Below the pieces are notes generated by a model that was given only the letters and a program-made list of their open reading frames with translations, was not told where the DNA came from and made no database searches. Shown in pieces: positions 1-5,013 of a DNA stretch of 5,013 nucleotides. Origin of the DNA: Clostridiales bacterium. Lineage in GTDB: Bacteria; Bacillota; Clostridia; Oscillospirales; CAG-272. How positions within the stretch are numbered: the stretch's first letter is position 1; each line of letters starts with the position of its first letter. Position numbers and translations under genes: made by a program. The DNA is taken from assembly GCA_012511425.1 (NCBI GenBank), contig JAAZGC010000189.1:1-5013 (forward strand), written 5' to 3'.

Positions 1-2
1 AA

Positions 3-719
3 GAAAAGGCCATTGCCGAGGCGCTTGAGTCCTCGGAAGAAACTGAAACGGCGGCGGAAACCGAAACGGCCGCCGAAACGGAAGCCGTTTCGGATTCGGG
101 AGAGGAGAAGGCCTGGTTCTCTCTCGAGGATCTTCTGACGAAATTCATGAACAGCATGATGATAATCCACAACCGCGACCGGATCCCCGAGATGGTCGGT
201 TCCTGGTTTGAAACAAATGAAGACGCCGCTGCCGAAACAACCGCCGCCGAGACCGCCGAAGCGGAGCTGCCTCCGCTGCCAGTCTACACCCACGACGAAG
301 GGATAGTCGACGGCACCGGGATACTCACCGATTCCTACTACAAAGGCTATATTACCTGGGAAGCTTATTACGACGGCTGGACGAATACCCAGAACTATAC
401 CGAATACCCCGGCGAATGGGACTCATTCGTATGGCTCGTAGAACAGTTCCAGAAAGAGGGGATCGAGGTCATATTTATCCAGGTTCCCGAATACCTCCCG
501 GGACGGCGTGTTCCCGGCAAGCGCGATATCGAAGCAAACGAACGGCTTGAAGACTTCGCCTGGGAACACGACATTCCGTTTATAAACTATAACGCCGAAG
601 AAAGCGATCTCAACTCAAACGTTGATTATTTCAGCGACTGGGGACACATGAACGAAGTCGGTTCGACCAACTTCTCGAAAGTACTGATAAAAGACCTCGA
701 AAAAGTCTTTAAAAATTAA
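3..719 (+). CDS. SGNH-hydrolase-like protein, C-terminal part (5' end outside window)
   Basis: The reading frame is open from the left edge, so the gene starts upstream and the first in-frame ATG (147) is probably internal; 238 codons are visible, ending in TAA. The last ~100 residues look like the C-terminal half of an SGNH/GDSL-type hydrolase of the DltD/AlgX-like kind often paired with MBOAT O-acyltransferases. A strand 'GIEVIFIQVPEY' is followed by a helix, 'HDIPFINYN', then DWGHMN (636-653), which matches the D-x-x-H catalytic block, and a helical tail. The nucleophile serine block would lie upstream and is not visible. Two low-complexity Glu/Thr/Ala segments (visible residues 12-28 and 73-88) flank a helical stretch and look like flexible linkers. 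The likely role is an extracytoplasmic esterase or acyltransferase acting on cell-surface glycans, which is inferred from the family. No terminator separates it from hprK, 57 bases downstream. I am confident of the coding frame and moderately confident of the family. Confidence 0.7.
   Translation, partial: EKAIAEALESSEETETAAETETAAETEAVSDSGEEKAWFSLEDLLTKFMNSMMIIHNRDRIPEMVGSWFETNEDAAAETTAAETAEAELPPLPVYTHDEGIVDGTGILTDSYYKGYITWEAYYDGWTNTQNYTEYPGEWDSFVWLVEQFQKEGIEVIFIQVPEYLPGRRVPGKRDIEANERLEDFAWEHDIPFINYNAEESDLNSNVDYFSDWGHMNEVGSTNFSKVLIKDLEKVFKN
45..80 (+). repeat. Tandem 18-base repeat encoding ETAAET twice
   Basis: Two adjacent 18-base units (45-62 and 63-80) encode Glu-Thr-Ala-Ala-Glu-Thr, followed by a partial third unit (GAAGCC). 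The copies differ only at wobble positions, so selection appears to keep the peptide rather than the exact DNA. A similar E/T/A-rich segment without exact periodicity lies at about 219-266. Confidence 0.6.
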
Positions 720-763
720 GCCAAATAAAAAAACAGACCGGATCATAAATTACGCAACTTCGC

Positions 764-769
764 AGGGAG
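764..769 (+). promoter_or_regulatory. Ribosome binding site of hprK
   Basis: AGGGAG lies 7 bases before the ATG at 777. It fixes the start of hprK and agrees with the usual family length. Confidence 0.75.
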
Positions 770-776
770 CACCGTC

Positions 777-1718
777 ATGCCGGAAAAATACAGCTGCAAC
801 ATAAAAGACCTTATAAAGGAATTCTCTCTCGAACCGCTTTATATGCCGCCCGGAGAGTGCATTATCAGCTCGATGGACTTAAACCGCCCCGGACTTGCCC
901 TGACCGGTTTTACCGGGCATTTCGACAACAAGCGCGTTCAGATATTCGGCAGGAGCGAACACCAGTATCTCGAGGAACTGCAGCCGGATGTGCGCATCGC
1001 TCATATCGAACATTTCATGGCGCTGAAGCCGCCTGCCCTGATATATTCAACTTCGATCGTGCCGAGCGCCGGGCTTATCGAATGCGCAAAGAAATATCAT
1101 ATACCGGTGCTCAGATCGGCTGACGATACCTCCGATCTTTTCGCGATGGTGCTCTCCTTCCTGCATGTCCGGCTGGCGCCGCGGATAACCCGCCACGGCG
1201 TCTTCGTCGAAGTTTACGGCGAGGGTATTCTCATTTTGGGAGACAGCGGCATCGGCAAGAGCGAAACGGCGATCGAGCTTGTCAAAAGAGGCCACCGGCT
1301 GATCGCCGACGACGCAGTCGAGTTAAAGAAGGTTTCGGCAAAAACCATTGTCGGTTCGGCTCCCGATTTAATAAAATATTATGTCGAGCTGCGCGGCATC
1401 GGCATCATCGATGTCCGGCGGATATTCGGCGTCGGCGCAGTCAAGGACACCGAAAAGGTCGACATGATAATCACTCTCGAGCCGTGGGTTCAGGGAAAGA
1501 TGTACGACCGCATCGGCGGGGAATCGGAATATATCGAAATCATGGGGATAAAAATCCCGATGACGACTATACCGGTAAAGCCGGGCCGCAACCTGGCCGT
1601 GATTCTCGAAATTGCCGCGATGAACAACCGTCAGCGGCGGATGGGCTACAACACTGCCGAGGAATTCAACAAAAAGCTGATAGAAAGCATGGAAGCGCAA
1701 AGCGCGGAGACTTTATGA
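777..1718 (+). CDS. hprK: HPr kinase/phosphorylase
   Basis: This is a bifunctional cytoplasmic enzyme that phosphorylates HPr (and Crh where present) on the regulatory serine and reverses the reaction. It thereby controls CcpA-dependent catabolite repression and PTS activity. The 313-residue length is typical of the family. Residues 1-130 form the N-terminal domain and residues 131-313 the kinase core. The P-loop GDSGIGKS is at 155-162. His140, the Asp178-Asp179 pair and Glu204 occupy conserved active-site positions. The family signature ELRGIGIIDVRRIFG is at 204-218, and the C-terminal block IPVKPGRNLAVILE (265-278) with the following NNRQRRMG belongs to the hexamer and HPr-binding region. 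The start is supported by AGGGAG. The gene follows an SGNH-hydrolase gene and is closed by a strong terminator, so the downstream partners commonly seen in Clostridia (murB, rapZ, whiA, or lgt) are absent here. I see no missing key residue, and it should be functional. Confidence 0.97.
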   Translation: MPEKYSCNIKDLIKEFSLEPLYMPPGECIISSMDLNRPGLALTGFTGHFDNKRVQIFGRSEHQYLEELQPDVRIAHIEHFMALKPPALIYSTSIVPSAGLIECAKKYHIPVLRSADDTSDLFAMVLSFLHVRLAPRITRHGVFVEVYGEGILILGDSGIGKSETAIELVKRGHRLIADDAVELKKVSAKTIVGSAPDLIKYYVELRGIGIIDVRRIFGVGAVKDTEKVDMIITLEPWVQGKMYDRIGGESEYIEIMGIKIPMTTIPVKPGRNLAVILEIAAMNNRQRRMGYNTAEEFNKKLIESMEAQSAETL

Positions 1719-1725
1719 ATAATTT

Positions 1726-1757
1726 TCCTCCCGGGGTTCCGGGAGGAGTTATTTTTT
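1726..1757 (+). terminator. Intrinsic terminator of hprK
   Basis: A perfect 9-base-pair stem, TCCTCCCGG (1726-1734) with CCGGGAGGA (1739-1747), closes a GGTT loop. A T-rich tract follows (1749-1757). It starts 7 bases after the hprK stop codon. Confidence 0.93.
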
Positions 1758-1818
1758 GGCATAATATACTGATATTTTTTGTGCATGTATCCAATCTTGG
1801 GAATTTTTCATAAAGATA

Positions 1819-1847
1819 TTGACAACTCATTCCGGTTGGAATATAAT
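1819..1847 (+). promoter_or_regulatory. Consensus sigma-A promoter of the SLH gene
   Basis: TTGACA (1819-1824) and TATAAT (1842-1847) are both perfect consensus with the ideal 17-base spacing. The predicted transcription start is near 1854, giving a leader of about 100 bases before the ATG at 1957. The spacer and the start region each contain a palindrome, described separately. Confidence 0.9.
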
Positions 1848-1852
1848 TAAAT

Positions 1853-1864
1853 TGTCTTAAGACA
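1853..1864 (+). promoter_or_regulatory. Possible operator: perfect palindrome at the transcription start
   Basis: TGTCTTAAGACA is a perfect 12-base inverted repeat with no spacer, beginning 6 bases after the -10 box and overlapping the predicted +1. A dimeric repressor bound here would block initiation. No regulator is identified, and a short palindrome can arise by chance in AT-rich DNA. Confidence 0.4.
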
Positions 1865-1943
1865 GCAGCGCGAAGTTAAAAAATAACATAACCTGCCGCT
1901 TAAAACACGGTTTCTCTATGAATCATTTTATTCGTTTATTGAG

Positions 1944-1950
1944 TTGAGGT
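1944..1950 (+). promoter_or_regulatory. Ribosome binding site of the SLH pseudogene
   Basis: TTGAGGT lies 6 bases upstream of the ATG at 1957 and supports that start, which opens directly into a signal peptide. Confidence 0.6.
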
Positions 1951-1956
1951 AATTTT

Positions 1957-3017
1957 ATGAAACCGAAAATGCGCATACTCAGCTTCCTTTTAATCGCGGT
2001 GCTCCTGACTTCGATGATTCCCGGCGCCGTTTTTGCCGACGAAGGCAGTTTTGACAACTTCAAGGCTTCCAAAATCTGGAACAACGACGTTTTCGGGGAC
2101 GTTGCGTCTTCCGATTGGTTCTTTGAAAACGTAAAGACGGTCTTCAAGCTCGGGCTAATGGTCGGAAAGAGCCAGGGCAGATTCGATCCGGAAGGCGGCG
2201 TTACCGTTGCCGAGAGCATAACGATCGCCGGTCGGTTGAGCTGAATTCCGCCGGAAAGCCCGAAGCCGCCGGAAAACGCCCGGGTACCAAAAGTATTTTA
2301 TATGGACCTTGAGGGCAATATAGTTAAAACCTTTGATTCAAATCCCAAATCGTATACGATTAAGGATTCCGAAGGAAATTATACCGTTCCCGCCGAACGC
2401 TCGATCGTTTATGCATCCGCTCAGGAAGACGGATTCCGGATAATTGCGGAAGGCTACCGCTTATAAGCCGACACATATATTACGACTGTCTACACCGGGA
2501 TTAAATTAATCAACGAGAAAGGCGAATGTATAATCGGACCGCTCGACGCCACACCTTATTACTGGTATTACACAGGAAGATATCTTTCCGACGGCATCCT
2601 GCTTGTATTCGACAATAATTTGCGTAAATCAGGCTTTACAACACTTCCGGAAAGCTGATCGTCCCCTTCTCTTTCGACGACATTACAAGATCGTCTTTAA
2701 GCAGGTTTATTTATGCCGAAAAGGACGGTGTCAGCTATATTTTTGATTCGACCGGTAAAATGTATGATATACCGATTCCCGAATCATTCGGCGAAGGCAA
2801 GATTAAAGATTATGGCTTATCCGGAGACATAATCTGGCTGAGCGTCGGCAAATCCAACGAGCACACCTGTCTTATCGCATACAACAAAGCGACGGACAGC
2901 TTTGAAATCGTCGACGGCTCCGTCGATGTCGGCATAGTAAGCAGCATATACGAAGGTTACGCGGCTTATGCTGATTCTAAAGGCAAAATCGGCATAATGA
3001 AGATAACGATAGGGTGA
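1957..3017 (+). pseudogene. Broken gene for a secreted SLH-domain, WG-repeat-like surface protein
   Basis: The N-terminus has a signal peptide (basic start, hydrophobic core at residues 7-20, likely cleavage after VFA at residue 27). One S-layer-homology domain follows (about 46-95), with FGDV, SDWF, GLMVGKS and RFDP motifs. SLH domains anchor proteins to cell-wall polymers. A TGA (2242-2244) stops the frame directly after this domain. The same frame resumes with a Pro-rich linker and a beta-rich region, then meets TAA (2464-2466). Near 2637 the coding frame shifts: GGCTTTACAACACTTCC reads as one continuous protein if one T is restored to the T run (GGC TTT TAC AAC ACT TCC). The rest runs to TGA at 3015-3017 with WG-repeat-like phrases such as NTSGKLIVPFSFDDI. 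Repaired, it would encode 353 residues. Two different nonsense codons argue against stop-codon reassignment, and hprK itself ends in TGA. Promoter, ribosome binding site and terminator are intact, so a short SLH peptide of 95 residues could still be made. Confidence 0.8.
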
Positions 3018-3052
3018 AAACAGTTAAACTATAACAGTCAATATAAAATCAC

Positions 3053-3087
3053 GGCGGCGGACTTGTTTAAAGTCCACCGCCTTTTTT
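3053..3087 (+). terminator. Intrinsic terminator between convergent genes
   Basis: A 12-base-pair stem with a single C/A mismatch, GGCGGCGGACTT (3053-3064) with AAGTCCACCGCC (3070-3081), closes a GTTTA loop. Six T residues follow (3082-3087). It ends the SLH pseudogene transcript. On the minus strand the same hairpin is followed by a weaker ATTTTAT tract, so it may also stop the convergent gene that ends at 3100. Confidence 0.9.
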
Positions 3088-3099
3088 GTTAATATAGGT

Positions 3100-4563
3100 T
3101 TAAAATATCCCTATCTCGGCGTATGTGATTTCCGCTTCTCCGCCGGCTTTGAACTCAACGCGGTATCTGTCGGCGGGTTTTACCGGCGATTTGTAATAAA
3201 CTGTGCCTTCGGGACCGTATTTGATAATTCGCTCCGGCTCGGCGGAGGAATATTCGGTTTTTTCAAATGCGGCGGCGGCTCCGTTTACGCTGACGGCGAC
3301 GCTTTCGGGAGAACCGGCTGTAAATCCTATGATCAGCTCGGCAGAGGCGTTTTCTCTTGATTTACCGATGTCGATATCGAGGGCGGCGCTCTGCCCAGAC
3401 TTAAGATTTATCGGCAGAGGCTTGCGGCGGCTGTGACCTCTCGGGGCGATATCCTGGAAAGTGACCACATGGCGGTATGGCAGTTTCATCGCCGTTTCAA
3501 GACTGCCTGCGGTCTTGTTGACCTCGTCCATAGCTGCGGAAACCGAATCGGGATTTATGAAATAATTGAAAAGATACATCGAATCAGCTCCGCGGGAGAG
3601 GTATCTCACGGCGTATCCTCTTGCGACGGCGGGGGTGCAATACGTCTCGTCAGACGTGAGGCAGCAGAGTATCTCAATTCCGGCGGCAAGCTCGACTCCC
3701 TTTATTTTGGCTTTCCATTCTTCCGACGGCATATCGCTGTCGGAAGTTTCCCAGCGCGGGGTGAAGCAAACAAGGTCGACAAGTCCATCTTTTGCCCAAT
3801 TCACAATGTCAAAGCCGTATATCAGATTCTGGGCGATATCCGGCATCAGCCGGACGCCGAGGCGGATTTTGTGTCCCAACTGCTTCCCTCTTTCTTCGGT
3901 CATTTCTCTGACGGCGCGGACGAAGTCAGTCATGATTTCAACCCTGTCGGTGCAGTTTTCGATGTCAAAGCAGGTGATTTCCCGCTGGAAATCAAGTTCA
4001 AGTCCGTCGGGGTCGTAGCGCCAAAGCTGTTCCTTTATGTAGTCGAGCATCTTCTTGCGCACTTCGGGGACGGAATAGTCGAAGCAATAGCGGAAGTAGC
4101 CGTATTTATCGCCGATTACCCAGCCTTTTTCCCGGGCTTCGTAAAAGAAATCCGAACGCAGAAAGCTTGCCTGCTCATCGGGTTCGTGGCAGTCGTTCAT
4201 GCGGATGGTCAGCCAGCCGGAAAGTCCGATCTGACGCAGGCGGCGGAGCCAGACTTCATAGGGGTCTATCGAATATTCGGAGTTTAGCTTATAGATGCCT
4301 TTGTATAGGTCTTTGTAGTCGACTTCTGCGCCGTTTTCGTTCTCCTGCTCGTATTTGTCGGCGTAATCGCTCCAGATTTCGCTTTTTGCCGCCGAATACT
4401 GGCAGAAGATATTTAAGAGAACATCGGTGATGAGTGTGTCTTTGTAGATTTCGACGAAGGGATACAGCAGCTCCTCGCCGACGTTTTCTTCTTCGGAGAC
4501 GCGGTTAAGAAACGGCGTTACGACCGAATTGATGTCGATGTTGGTGTAAAATCTGTTTTTCAT
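3100..4563 (-). CDS. Putative glycoside-hydrolase-like TIM-barrel protein
   Basis: The 487-residue protein has no signal peptide or membrane segment, so it should be cytoplasmic. Residues ~100-345 look like a (beta/alpha)8 barrel of the loose group annotated as GH10-like or hypothetical glycosyl hydrolases. The supporting features are a strand GWLTIRMND (116-124), a helix entry YSVPEVRKKMLDYI (163-176), an acidic strand end DGLELDFQRE (186-195), strand IRLGVRL (233-239), and a late strand ADSMYLFNYF (326-335). Glu189, Asp191 and Glu195 are candidate active-site acids, but no catalytic role can be assigned. Residues ~385-487 form a Ser/Ala-rich beta-strand region resembling an accessory beta-sandwich. 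The start is fixed by GGAGGA 6 bases upstream and by a near-consensus promoter. The gene is single, convergent with the SLH pseudogene and divergent from a lipoprotein gene. Substrate and exact family are unknown. The long open frames on the opposite strand are shadows of this gene. Confidence 0.75.
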   Translation of the reverse strand: MKNRFYTNIDINSVVTPFLNRVSEEENVGEELLYPFVEIYKDTLITDVLLNIFCQYSAAKSEIWSDYADKYEQENENGAEVDYKDLYKGIYKLNSEYSIDPYEVWLRRLRQIGLSGWLTIRMNDCHEPDEQASFLRSDFFYEAREKGWVIGDKYGYFRYCFDYSVPEVRKKMLDYIKEQLWRYDPDGLELDFQREITCFDIENCTDRVEIMTDFVRAVREMTEERGKQLGHKIRLGVRLMPDIAQNLIYGFDIVNWAKDGLVDLVCFTPRWETSDSDMPSEEWKAKIKGVELAAGIEILCCLTSDETYCTPAVARGYAVRYLSRGADSMYLFNYFINPDSVSAAMDEVNKTAGSLETAMKLPYRHVVTFQDIAPRGHSRRKPLPINLKSGQSAALDIDIGKSRENASAELIIGFTAGSPESVAVSVNGAAAAFEKTEYSSAEPERIIKYGPEGTVYYKSPVKPADRYRVEFKAGGEAEITYAEIGIF

Positions 4564-4569
4564 TGTTTT

Positions 4570-4575
4570 TCCTCC
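4570..4575 (-). promoter_or_regulatory. Ribosome binding site of the glycosidase-like gene
   Basis: Read on the minus strand, GGAGGA lies 6 bases upstream of the ATG (4563-4561). It is the strongest ribosome binding site in the window. Confidence 0.85.
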
Positions 4576-4605
4576 GATTTTTAACTGCCCGAACGGCTTT
4601 TGATC

Positions 4606-4634
4606 ATTATAGCATATTAAAACAGTTCTGTAAA
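4606..4634 (-). promoter_or_regulatory. Near-consensus promoter of the glycosidase-like gene
   Basis: On the minus strand TTTACA (4634-4629) is followed after 17 bases by TATAAT (4611-4606). TGC precedes the -10 box, giving an extended -10 (TGCTATAAT). The predicted start is near 4599, leaving a leader of about 36 bases. Confidence 0.85.
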
Positions 4635-4641
4635 CATCTTA

Positions 4642-4671
4642 TGTAAATTTTAACACATCGCATAATTTACA
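4642..4671. promoter_or_regulatory. Inverted repeat between divergent promoters, possible operator
   Basis: TGTAAATT (4642-4649) and AATTTACA (4664-4671) form perfect 8-base arms around a 14-base spacer. A third TGTAAA copy lies at 4629-4634 and coincides with the minus-strand -35 box. The site sits between the two divergent promoters, where one regulator could influence both. The sequence is AT-rich, so chance is possible. Confidence 0.4.
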
Positions 4672-4679
4672 AATATCGG

Positions 4680-4707
4680 TTGAAGTTTTTCTTCAAATGA
4701 GTACAAT
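4680..4707 (+). promoter_or_regulatory. Probable promoter of the lipoprotein gene, with palindrome over the -35
   Basis: TTGAAG (4680-4685) and TACAAT (4702-4707) are separated by 16 bases, a fair sigma-A promoter with a predicted start near 4714. The -35 hexamer is also the left arm of the perfect inverted repeat TTGAAG-N5-CTTCAA (4680-4696), which could be an operator. It lacks the central CG of a catabolite-responsive element. Confidence 0.5.
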
Positions 4708-4753
4708 AATTACACAGGCATTAAATTATACTTGATTTATTTTGGTAGATTTT

Positions 4754-5013
4754 ATGAAAAACAGAAAAACATTTCCCCGCCTTGCCGTTCTGATTCTTGC
4801 CCTGGCGCTGACTTTTTCGCTTTTCGCCTGCGGCGGCGAATCGAAAGAGGACGCCGAAACTTCGACCTCGTCGACGGTCGCCCTGCCGGATGAAGACAGC
4901 AAATCGAAGATATCCGACGGAACTTTCAACTATTCCCTTTACAAAACTTTTGCAGAAGTGTCCGAATATATCGGCAACGACACCGTCGTTATAATCCCGC
5001 CGTCTGTCGAGGG
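4754..5013 (+). CDS. Lipoprotein, BspA-like surface protein N-terminus (3' end outside window)
   Basis: The frame opens at ATG 4754 and is still open at the window end (86 full codons visible). Residues 1-26 form a lipoprotein signal peptide: basic start (KNRK), hydrophobic core 10-24 and lipobox LFAC with Cys26 as the predicted lipidated residue, followed by GG. An acidic, Ser/Thr-rich linker (about 29-58) should hold the protein off the membrane. Residues ~58-86 read FNYSLYK...YIGNDTVVIIPPSVEG, which closely resembles the capping segment that precedes LRR_5-type repeats in BspA-family surface proteins (usually ending IP..i.GkpV..IG..aF). A BspA-like leucine-rich-repeat lipoprotein is therefore inferred, but the repeats themselves lie beyond the window. 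The ribosome binding site is weak (GGTAG at 4744-4748). The gene is divergent from the glycosidase-like gene. The lipoprotein call is strong and the LRR call is moderate. Confidence 0.75.
   Translation, partial: MKNRKTFPRLAVLILALALTFSLFACGGESKEDAETSTSSTVALPDEDSKSKISDGTFNYSLYKTFAEVSEYIGNDTVVIIPPSVE

Noticed and set aside
1865..1956. Riboswitch or other structured leader in the ~100-base 5' leader of the SLH gene
   Set aside because: No recognised riboswitch core, T-box or internal terminator-like hairpin is visible.
2242..2466. Stop-codon reassignment (TGA or TAA read as an amino acid) to explain the interrupted SLH gene
   Set aside because: hprK ends naturally at TGA, and the SGNH-like and glycosidase-like genes end at TAA. 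Trp is encoded by TGG, and two different stop codons plus a frameshift point to decay instead.
2760..3017. Independent 85-codon gene starting at ATG 2760
   Set aside because: There is no ribosome binding site before it. The frame is open well upstream (to about 2637) and continues the broken surface-protein sequence.
3433..4287. Long plus-strand open frame (284 codons) opposite the glycosidase-like gene, with a second one at 3566-4018
   Set aside because: Both lie entirely within the minus-strand gene, which has a strong promoter, ribosome binding site and domain-like sequence. The antisense translations show no recognisable family and no ribosome binding site.
4680..4696. Catabolite-responsive element linked to HprK/CcpA control
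   Set aside because: The inverted repeat has a T-rich centre and lacks the conserved CG core of cre sites. No other good cre match was seen in the intergenic regions.
4726..4929. Minus-strand open frame opposite the lipoprotein gene
   Set aside because: It is a shadow of the plus-strand lipoprotein, which has a clear signal peptide and lipobox. The minus translation has no ribosome binding site or recognisable feature.

Overview
The window looks like part of a Firmicutes (Clostridia-type) chromosome of roughly balanced base composition. The clearest marker is a complete HPr kinase/phosphorylase gene. Strong AGGAGG-type ribosome binding sites, consensus sigma-A promoters, intrinsic terminators, an S-layer-homology signature and a BspA-like lipoprotein leader all fit the same assignment. 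The species cannot be told from the sequence alone.

Left part (1-1757, + strand): the 3' end of an SGNH-hydrolase-like gene (3-719, 5' end outside the window) is followed 57 bases later by hprK (777-1718). A textbook terminator closes hprK (1726-1757). No terminator lies between the two genes, so they may share a transcript.

Middle part (1758-3087, + strand): a perfect TTGACA-N17-TATAAT promoter, with a perfect 12-base palindrome at the predicted transcription start, drives what was a secreted single-SLH-domain protein with a WG-repeat-like C-terminal region (1957-3017). This gene is broken by an in-frame TGA, an in-frame TAA and a one-base frameshift. The frameshift is exactly repaired by restoring one T to a T run. 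A strong hairpin terminator follows and could also serve the convergent gene on its right.

Right part (3088-5013): a complete minus-strand gene (3100-4563) encodes a cytoplasmic protein resembling glycoside-hydrolase-like TIM barrels, with a C-terminal beta-rich domain. It is divergent from the start of a lipoprotein gene (4754 onward, cut by the window end). The N-terminus of that lipoprotein reads like the leader of a BspA-type leucine-rich-repeat surface protein. The 190-base divergent spacer holds a near-consensus promoter for the minus gene, a weaker one for the plus gene, and two inverted repeats that could be operators.

HprK would link carbon and energy status to catabolite control. 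The envelope and surface proteins and the putative glycosidase suit a polysaccharide-using, surface-attached lifestyle, but nothing here proves that the genes work together. I found no RNA genes, mobile elements or CRISPR arrays, and no clear evidence of a wholly new system. The most useful observations are the decayed SLH gene behind an intact strong promoter, the palindromes at the promoters, and the unassigned glycosidase-like protein.
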